From contig JBMNGH010000012.1 in assembly GCA_050949725.1 (NCBI GenBank), positions 37,367 through 101,366 of the forward strand: 64,000 nt of DNA, given 5' to 3'. The notes beneath the pieces were generated by a model. That model had not been told where the DNA came from. It saw only the letters and a list, made by a program, of their open reading frames with translations, and did no database searches. The position numbers and the translations under genes are program-made. Shown here in pieces: positions 52,366 through 59,791 of the stretch; the first letter of the stretch is position 1, and each line of letters opens with the position of its first letter. This stretch comes from JBMNGH01 sp050949725 (GTDB lineage: Bacteria > Bacillota > Thermosediminibacteria > Thermosediminibacterales > Tepidanaerobacteraceae).

Positions 52366-52785
52366 ATGATCGGAGAAAAAGTGGTATTAAGGGTGAGGAT
52401 GAGTGCGAGTGACGCTCATTATGCGGGCGAATTAGTGAACGGATCGAAAATACTGGATTATTTTGGAGATGTTGCAACAGAACTGAGTATAAGACATGAT
52501 GGAGATGAAAGCCTTTTTAGGGCTTATGATTCTGTTGAATTTCTGGCACCTGTCTACGCAGGAGACTTTATAGAATATCATGGCTGGATCGAATCAGTCG
52601 GAAAAACCTCTAGAAAAATGAAATTTGAAGCATACAAAGTAATAGAGTTAGCAAGAGATCCTAACTTGGAAATATCTGCTGCCAACGTCCTCAAAGAACC
52701 CCTATTAGTAGGCAGAGCAAGCGGCACACTGATTGTCCCCGCTGATCGTCAGCGAGGCCCGCAAGACCCAAAATTTAAGGAATAA
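52366..52785 (+). CDS. Hotdog-fold beta-aminoacyl-CoA ammonia-lyase (Kal/Acl type)
   Basis: The 139-residue single-hotdog protein resembles 3-aminobutyryl-CoA ammonia-lyase of lysine fermentation and beta-alanyl-CoA ammonia-lyase. It has the run SASDAHYAGELVNGSKILDYFGDVATEL, then FLAPVYAGDFIEYHGWI and SVGKTSRKMKFEA. It would remove ammonia from a beta-aminoacyl-CoA to give an enoyl-CoA. The rest of the lysine pathway (Kce, Kdd, KamDE) is not in the window. The acyl-CoA dehydrogenase and Etf genes downstream could reduce the enoyl-CoA. It follows gdh by 35 bases after AAGGAGG. Confidence 0.82.
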   Translation: MIGEKVVLRVRMSASDAHYAGELVNGSKILDYFGDVATELSIRHDGDESLFRAYDSVEFLAPVYAGDFIEYHGWIESVGKTSRKMKFEAYKVIELARDPNLEISAANVLKEPLLVGRASGTLIVPADRQRGPQDPKFKE

Positions 52786-52832
52786 CTTGAGCAAATCTAA
52801 ATAGAACCTCACCTTATATCACAAAATTTCGG

Positions 52833-52867
52833 TTAACCGAAGGGGTAACAATAACCTCTTCGGTTAA
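52833..52867 (+). terminator. Long hairpin between the ammonia-lyase and korD genes
   Basis: TTAACCGAAGGGGT pairs with the facing arm ending CTTCGGTTAA over 14 positions with one G-U. There is no T run, so it may attenuate or stabilise rather than stop transcription. Confidence 0.5.
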
Positions 52868-52953
52868 GCCTTTACCAGTTGGAGGCTGTTAATTGTTCAA
52901 TATTCAATAGAAACACAAGGATAGATTAAGTAACCACATAAAGAGGTGCAATC

Positions 52954-53172
52954 ATGAACTTAGTCAAAATAGATTTTGAACGGTGTAAAGAATGCCTGTT
53001 TTGTATAAATTTTTGTCCCAGAAAGATTTTGCAAAAGGGTGAAAGTTTAAACAAAAGAGGCTACTATCCGCCAACAGTAATAAAAATCCAAAACTGCACT
53101 GCATGCGGTACTTGTGCCAGAGTATGCCCCGAAGCAGCAATACAAGTCATAAAAGACGTTAAGCGAACATAA
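52954..53172 (+). CDS. korD: 2-oxoacid:ferredoxin oxidoreductase, ferredoxin-like delta subunit
   Basis: The 72-residue protein has two [4Fe-4S] motifs, CKECLFCINFCP and CTACGTCARVCP, typical of the delta subunit of four-part 2-oxoacid oxidoreductases. It passes electrons from the thiamine diphosphate site to ferredoxin. It begins the set delta-alpha-beta-gamma. GAGGTG lies upstream of its ATG. A free ferredoxin is less likely, because the alpha subunit starts 17 bases later. Confidence 0.9.
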   Translation: MNLVKIDFERCKECLFCINFCPRKILQKGESLNKRGYYPPTVIKIQNCTACGTCARVCPEAAIQVIKDVKRT

Positions 53173-53188
53173 AGGAGGTCTATTTCAA

Positions 53189-54235
53189 ATGGGAGAAATG
53201 GTCTTTATACAAGGAAACGAAGCCTTAGCTGAATCAGCCATAAGAGCGGGGTGTAAATATTACTTTGGATACCCTATAACACCTGCCAGCGAAATAGCGG
53301 AATACTATGCCACAGAAATGCCTAAGAAAAACGGCGTTTTCATCCAATCTGAGACAGAAGTGTCCGGAATGAACATGGTAGCAGGTGTTGCAGCCACCGG
53401 TAAACGAGCGATGATGGCCACATCGGGCCCCGGGATAAGCTTGGGAGCAGAAGCCATGTCGTTTATGGCATGTGCAGAGCTTCCTGCGGTAATAGTTAAC
53501 GTCATGAGGCCAGGCCCAGGTGATGGGGATATAGTAGCCGCACAGGGTGACTACTTTCAAGCCGTAAAAGGAGCTGGTCATGGTGACTACAACCTCATAG
53601 TGCTTGCCCCCTATTCAGGACAAGAAATGGCTGACCTAACAGTTGAAGCATTTGAATTGGCCGAAAAGTATAGAAATCCTGTAATGATACTAACAGATGC
53701 AACAATTGGAAAAATGATGGAATCAGTAAGACTGCCCGACAAAACCATACAAAACAAAAAATTTGATTGGGCGTTGACAGGTGCTAAAGGCAGAAAAAGA
53801 AATGTCATAACAACATGTGCAGTAAATCCCGAACAGTTTGAACAACATAACCTCAAATTACAGAAAAAATACAACGTAATTAAGCAAAGTGAACAAAGAT
53901 GGCAGAACTACCAGACAGAAGATGCCGATATAATCATCGTCGCTTATGGAATAGTGTCAAGGATAGCACTTACAACAATCAGAAAGGCAAGACAAAACGG
54001 GATAAAAGTAGGCATGATAAGGCCAATAACACTGTGGCCGTTCCCGGAAAAAGCATTCAAAGACCAAGATAAAGAATTTTTTGTAGTTGAATTAAGTGCC
54101 GGGCAGATGGTAGAAGACGTAATGCTTTCGGTTAAAGACAAGGAAAAAGTTAAATTTTATGGCCGCATGGGTGGTATGTCACCGACACCGGATGAGCTAT
54201 ACGAAAAGATTTGCCAGACCTACAAAAGGCAATAA
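53189..54235 (+). CDS. korA: 2-oxoacid:ferredoxin oxidoreductase, alpha subunit
   Basis: The 348-residue alpha subunit forms part of the oxidoreductase that converts a 2-oxoacid plus CoA to an acyl-CoA, CO2 and reduced ferredoxin. Landmarks include EALAESAIRAGCKYYFGYPITPASEIAEY, the MATSGPGISLGAEAMSF loop and MRPGPGDGDIVAAQGDY. AAAGGAGG precedes its ATG. Sequence type and subunit order agree with 2-oxoglutarate (Kor) or branched-chain 2-oxoacid (Vor) enzymes. Glutamate dehydrogenase nearby argues for 2-oxoglutarate. Confidence 0.9.
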   Translation: MGEMVFIQGNEALAESAIRAGCKYYFGYPITPASEIAEYYATEMPKKNGVFIQSETEVSGMNMVAGVAATGKRAMMATSGPGISLGAEAMSFMACAELPAVIVNVMRPGPGDGDIVAAQGDYFQAVKGAGHGDYNLIVLAPYSGQEMADLTVEAFELAEKYRNPVMILTDATIGKMMESVRLPDKTIQNKKFDWALTGAKGRKRNVITTCAVNPEQFEQHNLKLQKKYNVIKQSEQRWQNYQTEDADIIIVAYGIVSRIALTTIRKARQNGIKVGMIRPITLWPFPEKAFKDQDKEFFVVELSAGQMVEDVMLSVKDKEKVKFYGRMGGMSPTPDELYEKICQTYKRQ

Positions 54236-54248
54236 AAGGAGGATAAAA

Positions 54249-54998
54249 ATGCAAGTAATATATAAAAGACCCAAGTCTCTAACCGATGCATATTACAAAT
54301 ACTGCCCCGGCTGTGGCCACTCCATTATAAATAAATTGATTGCGGAAGTAATAGATGAAGAAAACTTGAGAGAAAAGGCTATAGCAGTGCTGCCAATAGG
54401 CTGCGCTGTCTATGCGGACCAATATTTTAATTTCGATGTAATATGTGCGCTTCACGGTCGCGCTCCTGCAGTTGCAACAGGCATTAAGAGATCGTTGCCT
54501 GAAAACCATGTAATCGTGTACCAAGGTGATGGCGACATGGTTGCAGAGGGCATGTCGGAAATAATCCATGCAGCGATAAGAGGTGAAAAACTAAGCGTAA
54601 TATTTGTTAACAACGCCATATTTGGAATGACCGGCGGCCAAATGGCGCCTACAACCCTTATCGGGCAGAAGACCACCACATCACCTTACGGCAGAAAAGA
54701 AGAAGAAGCAGGAGCACCAATTAATATGGCAGAGTTCATATCCAACATAAAAGGGTGTGTTTATAGTGAACGTGTTGCTGTAAACAATCCTCAGAACATC
54801 ATAAAAGCTAAGAAAGCCATAAGAAAAGCATTTAAATATCAAATTGAAAACATGGGGTTAAGCTTTGTTGAAATATTGTCCCAATGCCCTACCGGTTGGA
54901 AAATGAGTCCACTTAAAACATTAGATTGGATAAATCAAGAACTGATAAAGGTATATCCATTGGGAGAATTTAAATCTCCGGAGGTGTGCGGCAAATGA
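54249..54998 (+). CDS. korB: 2-oxoacid:ferredoxin oxidoreductase, beta subunit
   Basis: The beta subunit binds thiamine diphosphate. ATG 54249 follows AAAGGAGG; the frame extends upstream, but that part overlaps korA. The 249 residues show YCPGCGHSIINKL, GDGDMVAEGMSE and the diphosphate site NNAIFGMTGGQMAPTTLIGQKTT. That last motif is typical of 2-oxoglutarate-type enzymes, as far as memory allows. The stop overlaps the gamma subunit start (ATGA). Confidence 0.92.
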   Translation: MQVIYKRPKSLTDAYYKYCPGCGHSIINKLIAEVIDEENLREKAIAVLPIGCAVYADQYFNFDVICALHGRAPAVATGIKRSLPENHVIVYQGDGDMVAEGMSEIIHAAIRGEKLSVIFVNNAIFGMTGGQMAPTTLIGQKTTTSPYGRKEEEAGAPINMAEFISNIKGCVYSERVAVNNPQNIIKAKKAIRKAFKYQIENMGLSFVEILSQCPTGWKMSPLKTLDWINQELIKVYPLGEFKSPEVCGK

Positions 54999-55525
54999 AA
55001 CACGAACTGATATTTTCAGGGATAGGCGGACAAGGTGTTCTCCTGTCAGGCCAAATACTATGTTCTGCAGCAGTAAAACAGGGCCATTTGGTAACATGGG
55101 CACCCGTCTACGGTCAGGAAAAGCGTGGAGGCCGCACGATGTGCCAAATTGTAATTTCGGATGAAATAGGGTCACCAGTGGTTTCTGAAGCTGAGATACT
55201 AATGGTGATGGATGAAGGTTCACTAAAAGACTATGAACATCAAATAGCCCCTGGCGGCTACCTAATAATGAACAGTTCAATGATAACAGCAGAGCCCAAA
55301 AGAAAAGATATAAAAGTAATAAAGGTACCGCTTAATGACATAGCTAAACGAGTCGGTAACACAAAAACGATAAACATGGTTGCCTTGGGTAGTGTTTTAA
55401 GATACTTTGACTTAATTTCACTGGAAGTAATAAAACAACAGATAACAGAAACTTTTGCGGAAAAACCTGGTATAATAGAGATAAATCAAAAGGCAGTCCA
55501 GGCAGGATTTGACTTTAAAACTTAA
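54995..55525 (+). CDS. korC: 2-oxoacid:ferredoxin oxidoreductase, gamma subunit
   Basis: The 176-residue gamma subunit begins at ATG 54995 after GGAGGTG, overlapping the beta subunit by four bases. It contains FSGIGGQGVLLSGQILC and PVYGQEKRGGRTMCQIVIS, the hallmark runs of this subunit. The four-gene unit supplies reduced ferredoxin and an acyl-CoA. An acyl-CoA dehydrogenase follows after about 25 bases, so the genes are probably co-transcribed. Confidence 0.92.
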   Translation: MKHELIFSGIGGQGVLLSGQILCSAAVKQGHLVTWAPVYGQEKRGGRTMCQIVISDEIGSPVVSEAEILMVMDEGSLKDYEHQIAPGGYLIMNSSMITAEPKRKDIKVIKVPLNDIAKRVGNTKTINMVALGSVLRYFDLISLEVIKQQITETFAEKPGIIEINQKAVQAGFDFKT

Positions 55526-55549
55526 AAAATTATGAAAGGAGAAATTATC

Positions 55550-56692
55550 ATGGACTTTACATTTAGTGAAGAGCAGGAAATGCTTAGAAAAGCTGTCAGT
55601 GAGTTTGTAGAGGCAGAAGTAGTTCCGAATGCTGCTGAATGGGATGAAGAAGACACCTGTCCTGTAGAACTATTTCCCAAAATGGGAGAACTGGGTATGA
55701 CAGGTGTTTTCGTCCCGGAAGAATACGGCGGTGTAGGTATGGGCTGGACGGAACGTGCCATCGTCTTGGAAGAAATCAGCAGGTATTCAGCTGGTCTCGG
55801 TATAGCCCTCATGACTCACCACTTGGGAATCGCAGCGATATTAAGATTTGGTAATGAAGAACAAAAGAAGAAGTACCTACCGGAACTTGCTGCAGGCACG
55901 AAAATAGCAGGGCTATCGGTTACAGAGCCGACAGGAGGTTCTGATGTATCAAATCAAAACACAATAGCAGAACAAAAAGATGGCAGCTGGGTGATAAATG
56001 GCAGAAAGGTATTCATAACCAATTCACACATAGCAGATGTAGACGTAATGGTAGCAAAGACAGGAGTCAACGAAAAAGGCCGTAATATGCTCAGTGCATT
56101 TATCACCGAAAAGACCATGGAAGGACATATGCCGGGAAGAAAAGAGAACAAATTAGGCCTTAGGGGTTCTGTCACAGGTGAGGTCATATACAAAGACCTA
56201 AAAGTCCCGGAAGAAAACATGTTGGGAAAGCCGGGCGATGGGCAAAAGATAGCGCTCAGCACAATAAGCGAAGTAGGTAGGGCCGGAATGTCAGCAATAT
56301 GTGTAGGGATCTTAAGAGCTTGCTTTGAAGATGCCGTAAAATTTGCAAAAGAACGTGAGCTATACGGCAGACCACTTGCAAAACTCCAGGCGATACAATT
56401 TATGATTGCAGAAAACCGGCTCGCTTATGAAATAGGCAAACTACTAACATATAAAGCGTTTGCAATAAAAGACAAAGGGGAAAGGTGCGACAGCGAATTT
56501 GCAATGGCAAAACTATATACCACAGAGGCCGCAGTTAAATCGGCACAGCGAACAATGGAAATAATGGGTGGCTATGGTGTCATCAATGAATATCCGGTTG
56601 GCAGATACCTCCGAGATGCTCTTGCAAGCATCCCTTCAGGCGGCACATCACAAATAATGAAAATAATCATAGCAGCAGGAGCACTTTCTTAA
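55550..56692 (+). CDS. Acyl-CoA dehydrogenase with an altered active-site base
   Basis: This FAD enzyme passes electrons between an acyl-CoA/enoyl-CoA pair and Etf. ATG 55550 follows AAAGGAG and gives 380 residues. Family motifs are present (MTGVFVPEEYGGVGMG, AGLSVTEPTGGSDVS, FITNSHIADV, MGGYGVINEYPVGRYLRDA). The usual catalytic Glu in YEGT is replaced: the sequence is SGGTSQIMK. The alternative Glu used by isovaleryl-CoA dehydrogenase also seems absent (VGR in place of ER). Etf genes follow, so it may act as an enoyl-CoA reductase. The substrate is unknown. Confidence 0.9.
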   Translation: MDFTFSEEQEMLRKAVSEFVEAEVVPNAAEWDEEDTCPVELFPKMGELGMTGVFVPEEYGGVGMGWTERAIVLEEISRYSAGLGIALMTHHLGIAAILRFGNEEQKKKYLPELAAGTKIAGLSVTEPTGGSDVSNQNTIAEQKDGSWVINGRKVFITNSHIADVDVMVAKTGVNEKGRNMLSAFITEKTMEGHMPGRKENKLGLRGSVTGEVIYKDLKVPEENMLGKPGDGQKIALSTISEVGRAGMSAICVGILRACFEDAVKFAKERELYGRPLAKLQAIQFMIAENRLAYEIGKLLTYKAFAIKDKGERCDSEFAMAKLYTTEAAVKSAQRTMEIMGGYGVINEYPVGRYLRDALASIPSGGTSQIMKIIIAAGALS

Positions 56693-56744
56693 CAAAACAC
56701 CCTGAAGATAATCCTGATTTTTCCCGCCAAAAGGAGGAGTATAC

Positions 56745-57569
56745 ATGGCTTTAAATATTGCAGTATGTATAAAACCTGTACCTGACCCGGATTATTATGA
56801 CAAAATACAGATACACCCCGAAAAAAAGACTTTAATACGAAAAGGAATTCCCACAATACTAAACCCAATGGACAAAAATGCTATTGAAGAGGCTTTAAAA
56901 ATAAAAGAACAATATGGTGGAAAAGTAAGCCTTTTTTCAATGGCTCCCCCTGATGCAGTTGGAACATTAAAAGAGGGCCTGGCAATGGGTGCTGATGAAG
57001 CGTATCTTTTAAGTGACATTGATTTTGCAGGAGCAGACACCCTTGCAACCTCTTATACATTGAGCTTAGGCATAAAAAAAGCAGGCCAATATGACCTCGT
57101 ATTACTGGGTAATGAAAGCGCAGATGGAGCCACATCACAGGTTCCCTCCCAATTGGGCGAATGGCTTCAAATTCCGCACCTCATGAACATACAAAAATTG
57201 TGCATTGTAAATGAAGAAAACGCAGTAGCAGATATGAAAACAGAAACCGGCTATATAAAATACAAGGTAAGGCTACCTGCTTTAATAGCAGTCAGAAGAG
57301 AAATAAACACACCGAGATATATTTCATTCAAGAATATATTGAGGGCCAAAAACAAAAAGATTACAACCTGGGGCGTTGCCGACATTAATCCTGATTTGGA
57401 CAAAATAGGCTTAAAAGGGTCGCCAACCCAGGCCGGAAAAATATATATACCTGACATTAGCCGTAAAGGTGAAGAAATCAACGGAACATCTGAAGAGATT
57501 GCAGAAAAACTAATAAGACATCTCAGAGCAGTAGGATTAAACATTGCTGATGGGGGGCAAGCCCTATGA
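56745..57569 (+). CDS. etfB: Electron transfer flavoprotein, beta subunit
   Basis: EtfB binds AMP or, in bifurcating Etfs, a second FAD. The 274 residues include the start NIAVCIKPVPDP, TILNPMDKNAIEEALKIKEQYGG, MGADEAYLLSD and LLGNESADGATSQVPSQLGEWL. The protein is longer than standard EtfB (about 250) but within the range for bifurcating forms. AAGGAGGAG precedes the ATG. It overlaps etfA by four bases. Its partner is most likely the acyl-CoA dehydrogenase directly upstream. Confidence 0.93.
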   Translation: MALNIAVCIKPVPDPDYYDKIQIHPEKKTLIRKGIPTILNPMDKNAIEEALKIKEQYGGKVSLFSMAPPDAVGTLKEGLAMGADEAYLLSDIDFAGADTLATSYTLSLGIKKAGQYDLVLLGNESADGATSQVPSQLGEWLQIPHLMNIQKLCIVNEENAVADMKTETGYIKYKVRLPALIAVRREINTPRYISFKNILRAKNKKITTWGVADINPDLDKIGLKGSPTQAGKIYIPDISRKGEEINGTSEEIAEKLIRHLRAVGLNIADGGQAL

Positions 57570-58558
57570 AAATATTTGTATATGCCGAACAGGAAAACGG
57601 AAAGCTCCTTACAGTAGTTTCAGAGCTTTTAGGTGAAGCAAGAAGGCTTGCGAAAAGTGCAGGTATAGATACCGAAATATCTACAATTTTATTAGGATCA
57701 CAGGTAACCGGGCTGACAAATGAACTGATTTCTTTAGGTGCAGATAAAGTATATTTAGCTGATAGCCCAGAACTAGAAATTTACAGCAATCAAACCTACA
57801 GTAAACTTGTAACACATATAATAAAACAACAGGACCCTGATATATTTTTGGTTGGTGCAACCGCCAAAGGTTCTGAACTTGCACCAACCGTTGGATGTCA
57901 ATTGTGCACTGGCGTGGCAGCTCATTGCGTAGAACTCAAATTATCTCCCGAAGGCCGGTTGATCCAAGTTGTCCCGTCTTTTGGCGGAAAAGTTATGGGG
58001 GAAATTATATGCCCAAATAACAGGCCCCAGATGGCTACCATAAAACCAGGTGTGCTTGAAAAAAGTTCAGAAGACAGAAAAAACAGACATGGTCAAGTAA
58101 TAAACATTGACACAAGAGATGTATTAAAAGATTTTATTTCCCAAATCACCCCAATAGAAGTAAACTATGAACCTCCTAAAGGCAAGCCGCTAGAAACAGC
58201 AGAAGTTGTAATTGCCGGCGGATGGGGCATAGGCAGCAAAGAAGATTGGAAAATGATAGAGCAGCTTGCCGAGGCATTAGGTGCTGCAGTGGGCTGCACA
58301 AGACCCGCAGTAGATGAAGGGTGGGCCCCCGGAGAGCATGTAATGATTGGCACGAGCGGGAAGACGATAAAGCCCAAGGTCTATATCGGCATAGGGATTT
58401 CAGGTGCAACACATCATATTTGCGGCATGAAGGATTCGGGGATTATTATTAGTATAAATAAAGATCCTCAGGCTTCTATTTTTGAGGTTTCTGATTTGAA
58501 AGTGGTCGGGGATTTTAAGGAAATTGTTCCAATATTGCTCAATAAAATAAAGACTTAA
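57566..58558 (+). CDS. etfA: Electron transfer flavoprotein, alpha subunit
   Basis: EtfA carries the FAD that exchanges electrons with the acyl-CoA dehydrogenase. The 330 residues contain an N-terminal Rossmann-like domain and the C-terminal FAD-binding signature: GGWGIGSKEDW, GCTRPAVDEGWAP, GTSGKTIKPKVYIGIGISGA and KDPQASIFEVSDLKVVGD. Whether the complex bifurcates electrons to ferredoxin cannot be told with confidence here. The last codons and stop lie in a 22-base tandem repeat, and a terminator follows. Confidence 0.94.
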   Translation: MKIFVYAEQENGKLLTVVSELLGEARRLAKSAGIDTEISTILLGSQVTGLTNELISLGADKVYLADSPELEIYSNQTYSKLVTHIIKQQDPDIFLVGATAKGSELAPTVGCQLCTGVAAHCVELKLSPEGRLIQVVPSFGGKVMGEIICPNNRPQMATIKPGVLEKSSEDRKNRHGQVINIDTRDVLKDFISQITPIEVNYEPPKGKPLETAEVVIAGGWGIGSKEDWKMIEQLAEALGAAVGCTRPAVDEGWAPGEHVMIGTSGKTIKPKVYIGIGISGATHHICGMKDSGIIISINKDPQASIFEVSDLKVVGDFKEIVPILLNKIKT

Positions 58559-58582
58559 TAAAAATAAAATAAAGACTTAATA
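58541..58582 (+). repeat. 22-base tandem repeat across the etfA stop
   Basis: A 20-base unit beginning AATAAAATAAAG and ending in CTTAATA occurs at 58,541-58,560 and again, identical, at 58,563-58,582. The stop codon is in the first copy. Confidence 0.9.
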
Positions 58583-58680
58583 AATACGTAATTATATTAC
58601 CATCCAAATTTTAAAAATGCAAAATCCGGAATGTTTAGCATTTGTATAAAGAATAGTATAAGAATGTTACTAAATATACT

Positions 58681-58735
58681 AAGACCTCACTGGCTTATTA
58701 ATTTTTTTGTTTAGGTGAGGTCTTTTTCTTTTTAT
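58681..58735. terminator. Terminator between etfA and the IclR gene
   Basis: AAGACCTCAC and GTGAGGTCTT form a perfect 10-bp stem with a 24-base loop, followed rightward by TTTCTTTTT. It can serve the converging IclR gene too. Confidence 0.85.
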
Positions 58736-59496
58736 TTGGCACCCATTTGACTTGAGATTATTTGTGATGCTTTAATAATTTCATCTTTAAACATTTCTAT
58801 GTTTCGCTGTCCCAGTCTGTTTGTAGGGCTGGAAATACTAATTGCGGCAATGGCTTTATTTTCGTTGTTAAATATCGGTGCAGCAATACAAGATAAACCT
58901 ATCATAGTTTCTTCAGAATCGATGGAATAACCATTTTTACGGATATTTCTCAATTCAGTATAAAAAGCCTCGGTTTCGGTAATGGTTCGTTCTGTAACCT
59001 TAATTAACCCTTTTTTTTCTACATATTTTTCGACATATTCTGATGGTTTAAATGCAATCATTGCCTTGCCAAGGGCTGTCGCATGAATTTTATCTCTTCC
59101 GCCTATTGGGCAATCCTGTCTTAGCGTATTTTTACTAAGTACTTTTTCGATATACACGACGTCATAATTGTCTATAATTCCTAAGTTCACGGTTTCGCCG
59201 GTCAGATCTGATAATTCATGCATCACTGGTTTGGCTATTTCTCTTAAATTTAATCCTTCTACAACCCTGTTTCCAATTTCAAAAACTTTAAGAGACAATT
59301 TATATTTTTGATTTTCGGAGTTTTGGTCTACAAAACCTACATGTTTCATGCTTGCTAAAAACCTGTGTGCAGTACTTTTGTTTACATTTAAATAACTGCT
59401 GACTTCAGAGACGCTTGCCTCTTTTGTTTTGCTGAGATACTCCAATATTTTTAATGTTCTAACTGTAGAGTTTATTAAAAAATAAGGCTCTTCCAT
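58732..59496 (-). CDS. IclR family transcriptional regulator
   Basis: The 254-residue protein has an N-terminal winged helix (about 8-65; LKILEYLSKTKEASVSEVSSYLNVNKSTAHRFL in two segments) and the C-terminal IclR effector domain (IGGRDKIHATALGKAMIAF, GLSCIAAPIF). GGGAGAG lies upstream of ATG 59496. It points toward the etfA end, so it may control the kor-acd-etf genes, the MATE gene or itself. A palindrome and direct repeat upstream of its start are candidate operators. Confidence 0.92.
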   Translation of the reverse strand: MEEPYFLINSTVRTLKILEYLSKTKEASVSEVSSYLNVNKSTAHRFLASMKHVGFVDQNSENQKYKLSLKVFEIGNRVVEGLNLREIAKPVMHELSDLTGETVNLGIIDNYDVVYIEKVLSKNTLRQDCPIGGRDKIHATALGKAMIAFKPSEYVEKYVEKKGLIKVTERTITETEAFYTELRNIRKNGYSIDSEETMIGLSCIAAPIFNNENKAIAAISISSPTNRLGQRNIEMFKDEIIKASQIISSQMGAK

Positions 59497-59574
59497 TTTT
59501 CACTCTCCCTACTCGAATGTGTAGTAGCTACGTATCGTTAATTTTAAATCCAATTATAACATAAATACACTCAG

Positions 59575-59605
59575 TTGCATATAGTGTTATGCAAAGTTAT
59601 GCAAA
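59575..59605. promoter_or_regulatory. Palindrome plus extra half-site in the IclR-MATE interval
   Basis: TTGCATA-N6-TATGCAA (59575-59594) overlaps GTTATGCAAA, which is repeated directly at 59596-59605. The site lies about 80 bases upstream of the IclR start and 190 before the MATE gene. IclR autoregulation is a reasonable guess. Confidence 0.55.
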
Positions 59606-59715
59606 TACGGACGAGCGTAATTCAGAACATTTTTTGTGGCTATTCTAATTTTGTGTTTTTGCTACTAAAATATCTATTCTTTTGGCGGTTGTAGTCTTAA
59701 TTATTAAATATATGG

Positions 59716-59744
59716 TTGGCAGAAAGGGATATATAAAGTATAAT
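59716..59744 (+). promoter_or_regulatory. Sigma-A promoter of the MATE gene
   Basis: TTGGCA, a 17-base spacer and TATAAT (59739-59744), 47 bases before the ATG. Confidence 0.75.
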
Positions 59745-59791
59745 TAAAAAATGTCAATCAGAGCATAAATTTTAGTGAGGTACTTTTAATA

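Noticed and set aside
54159..54248. Upstream start for the Kor beta subunit
   Set aside because: It would overlap korA by more than 70 bases, add 30 residues unlike the family and ignore the AAAGGAGG before ATG 54249.
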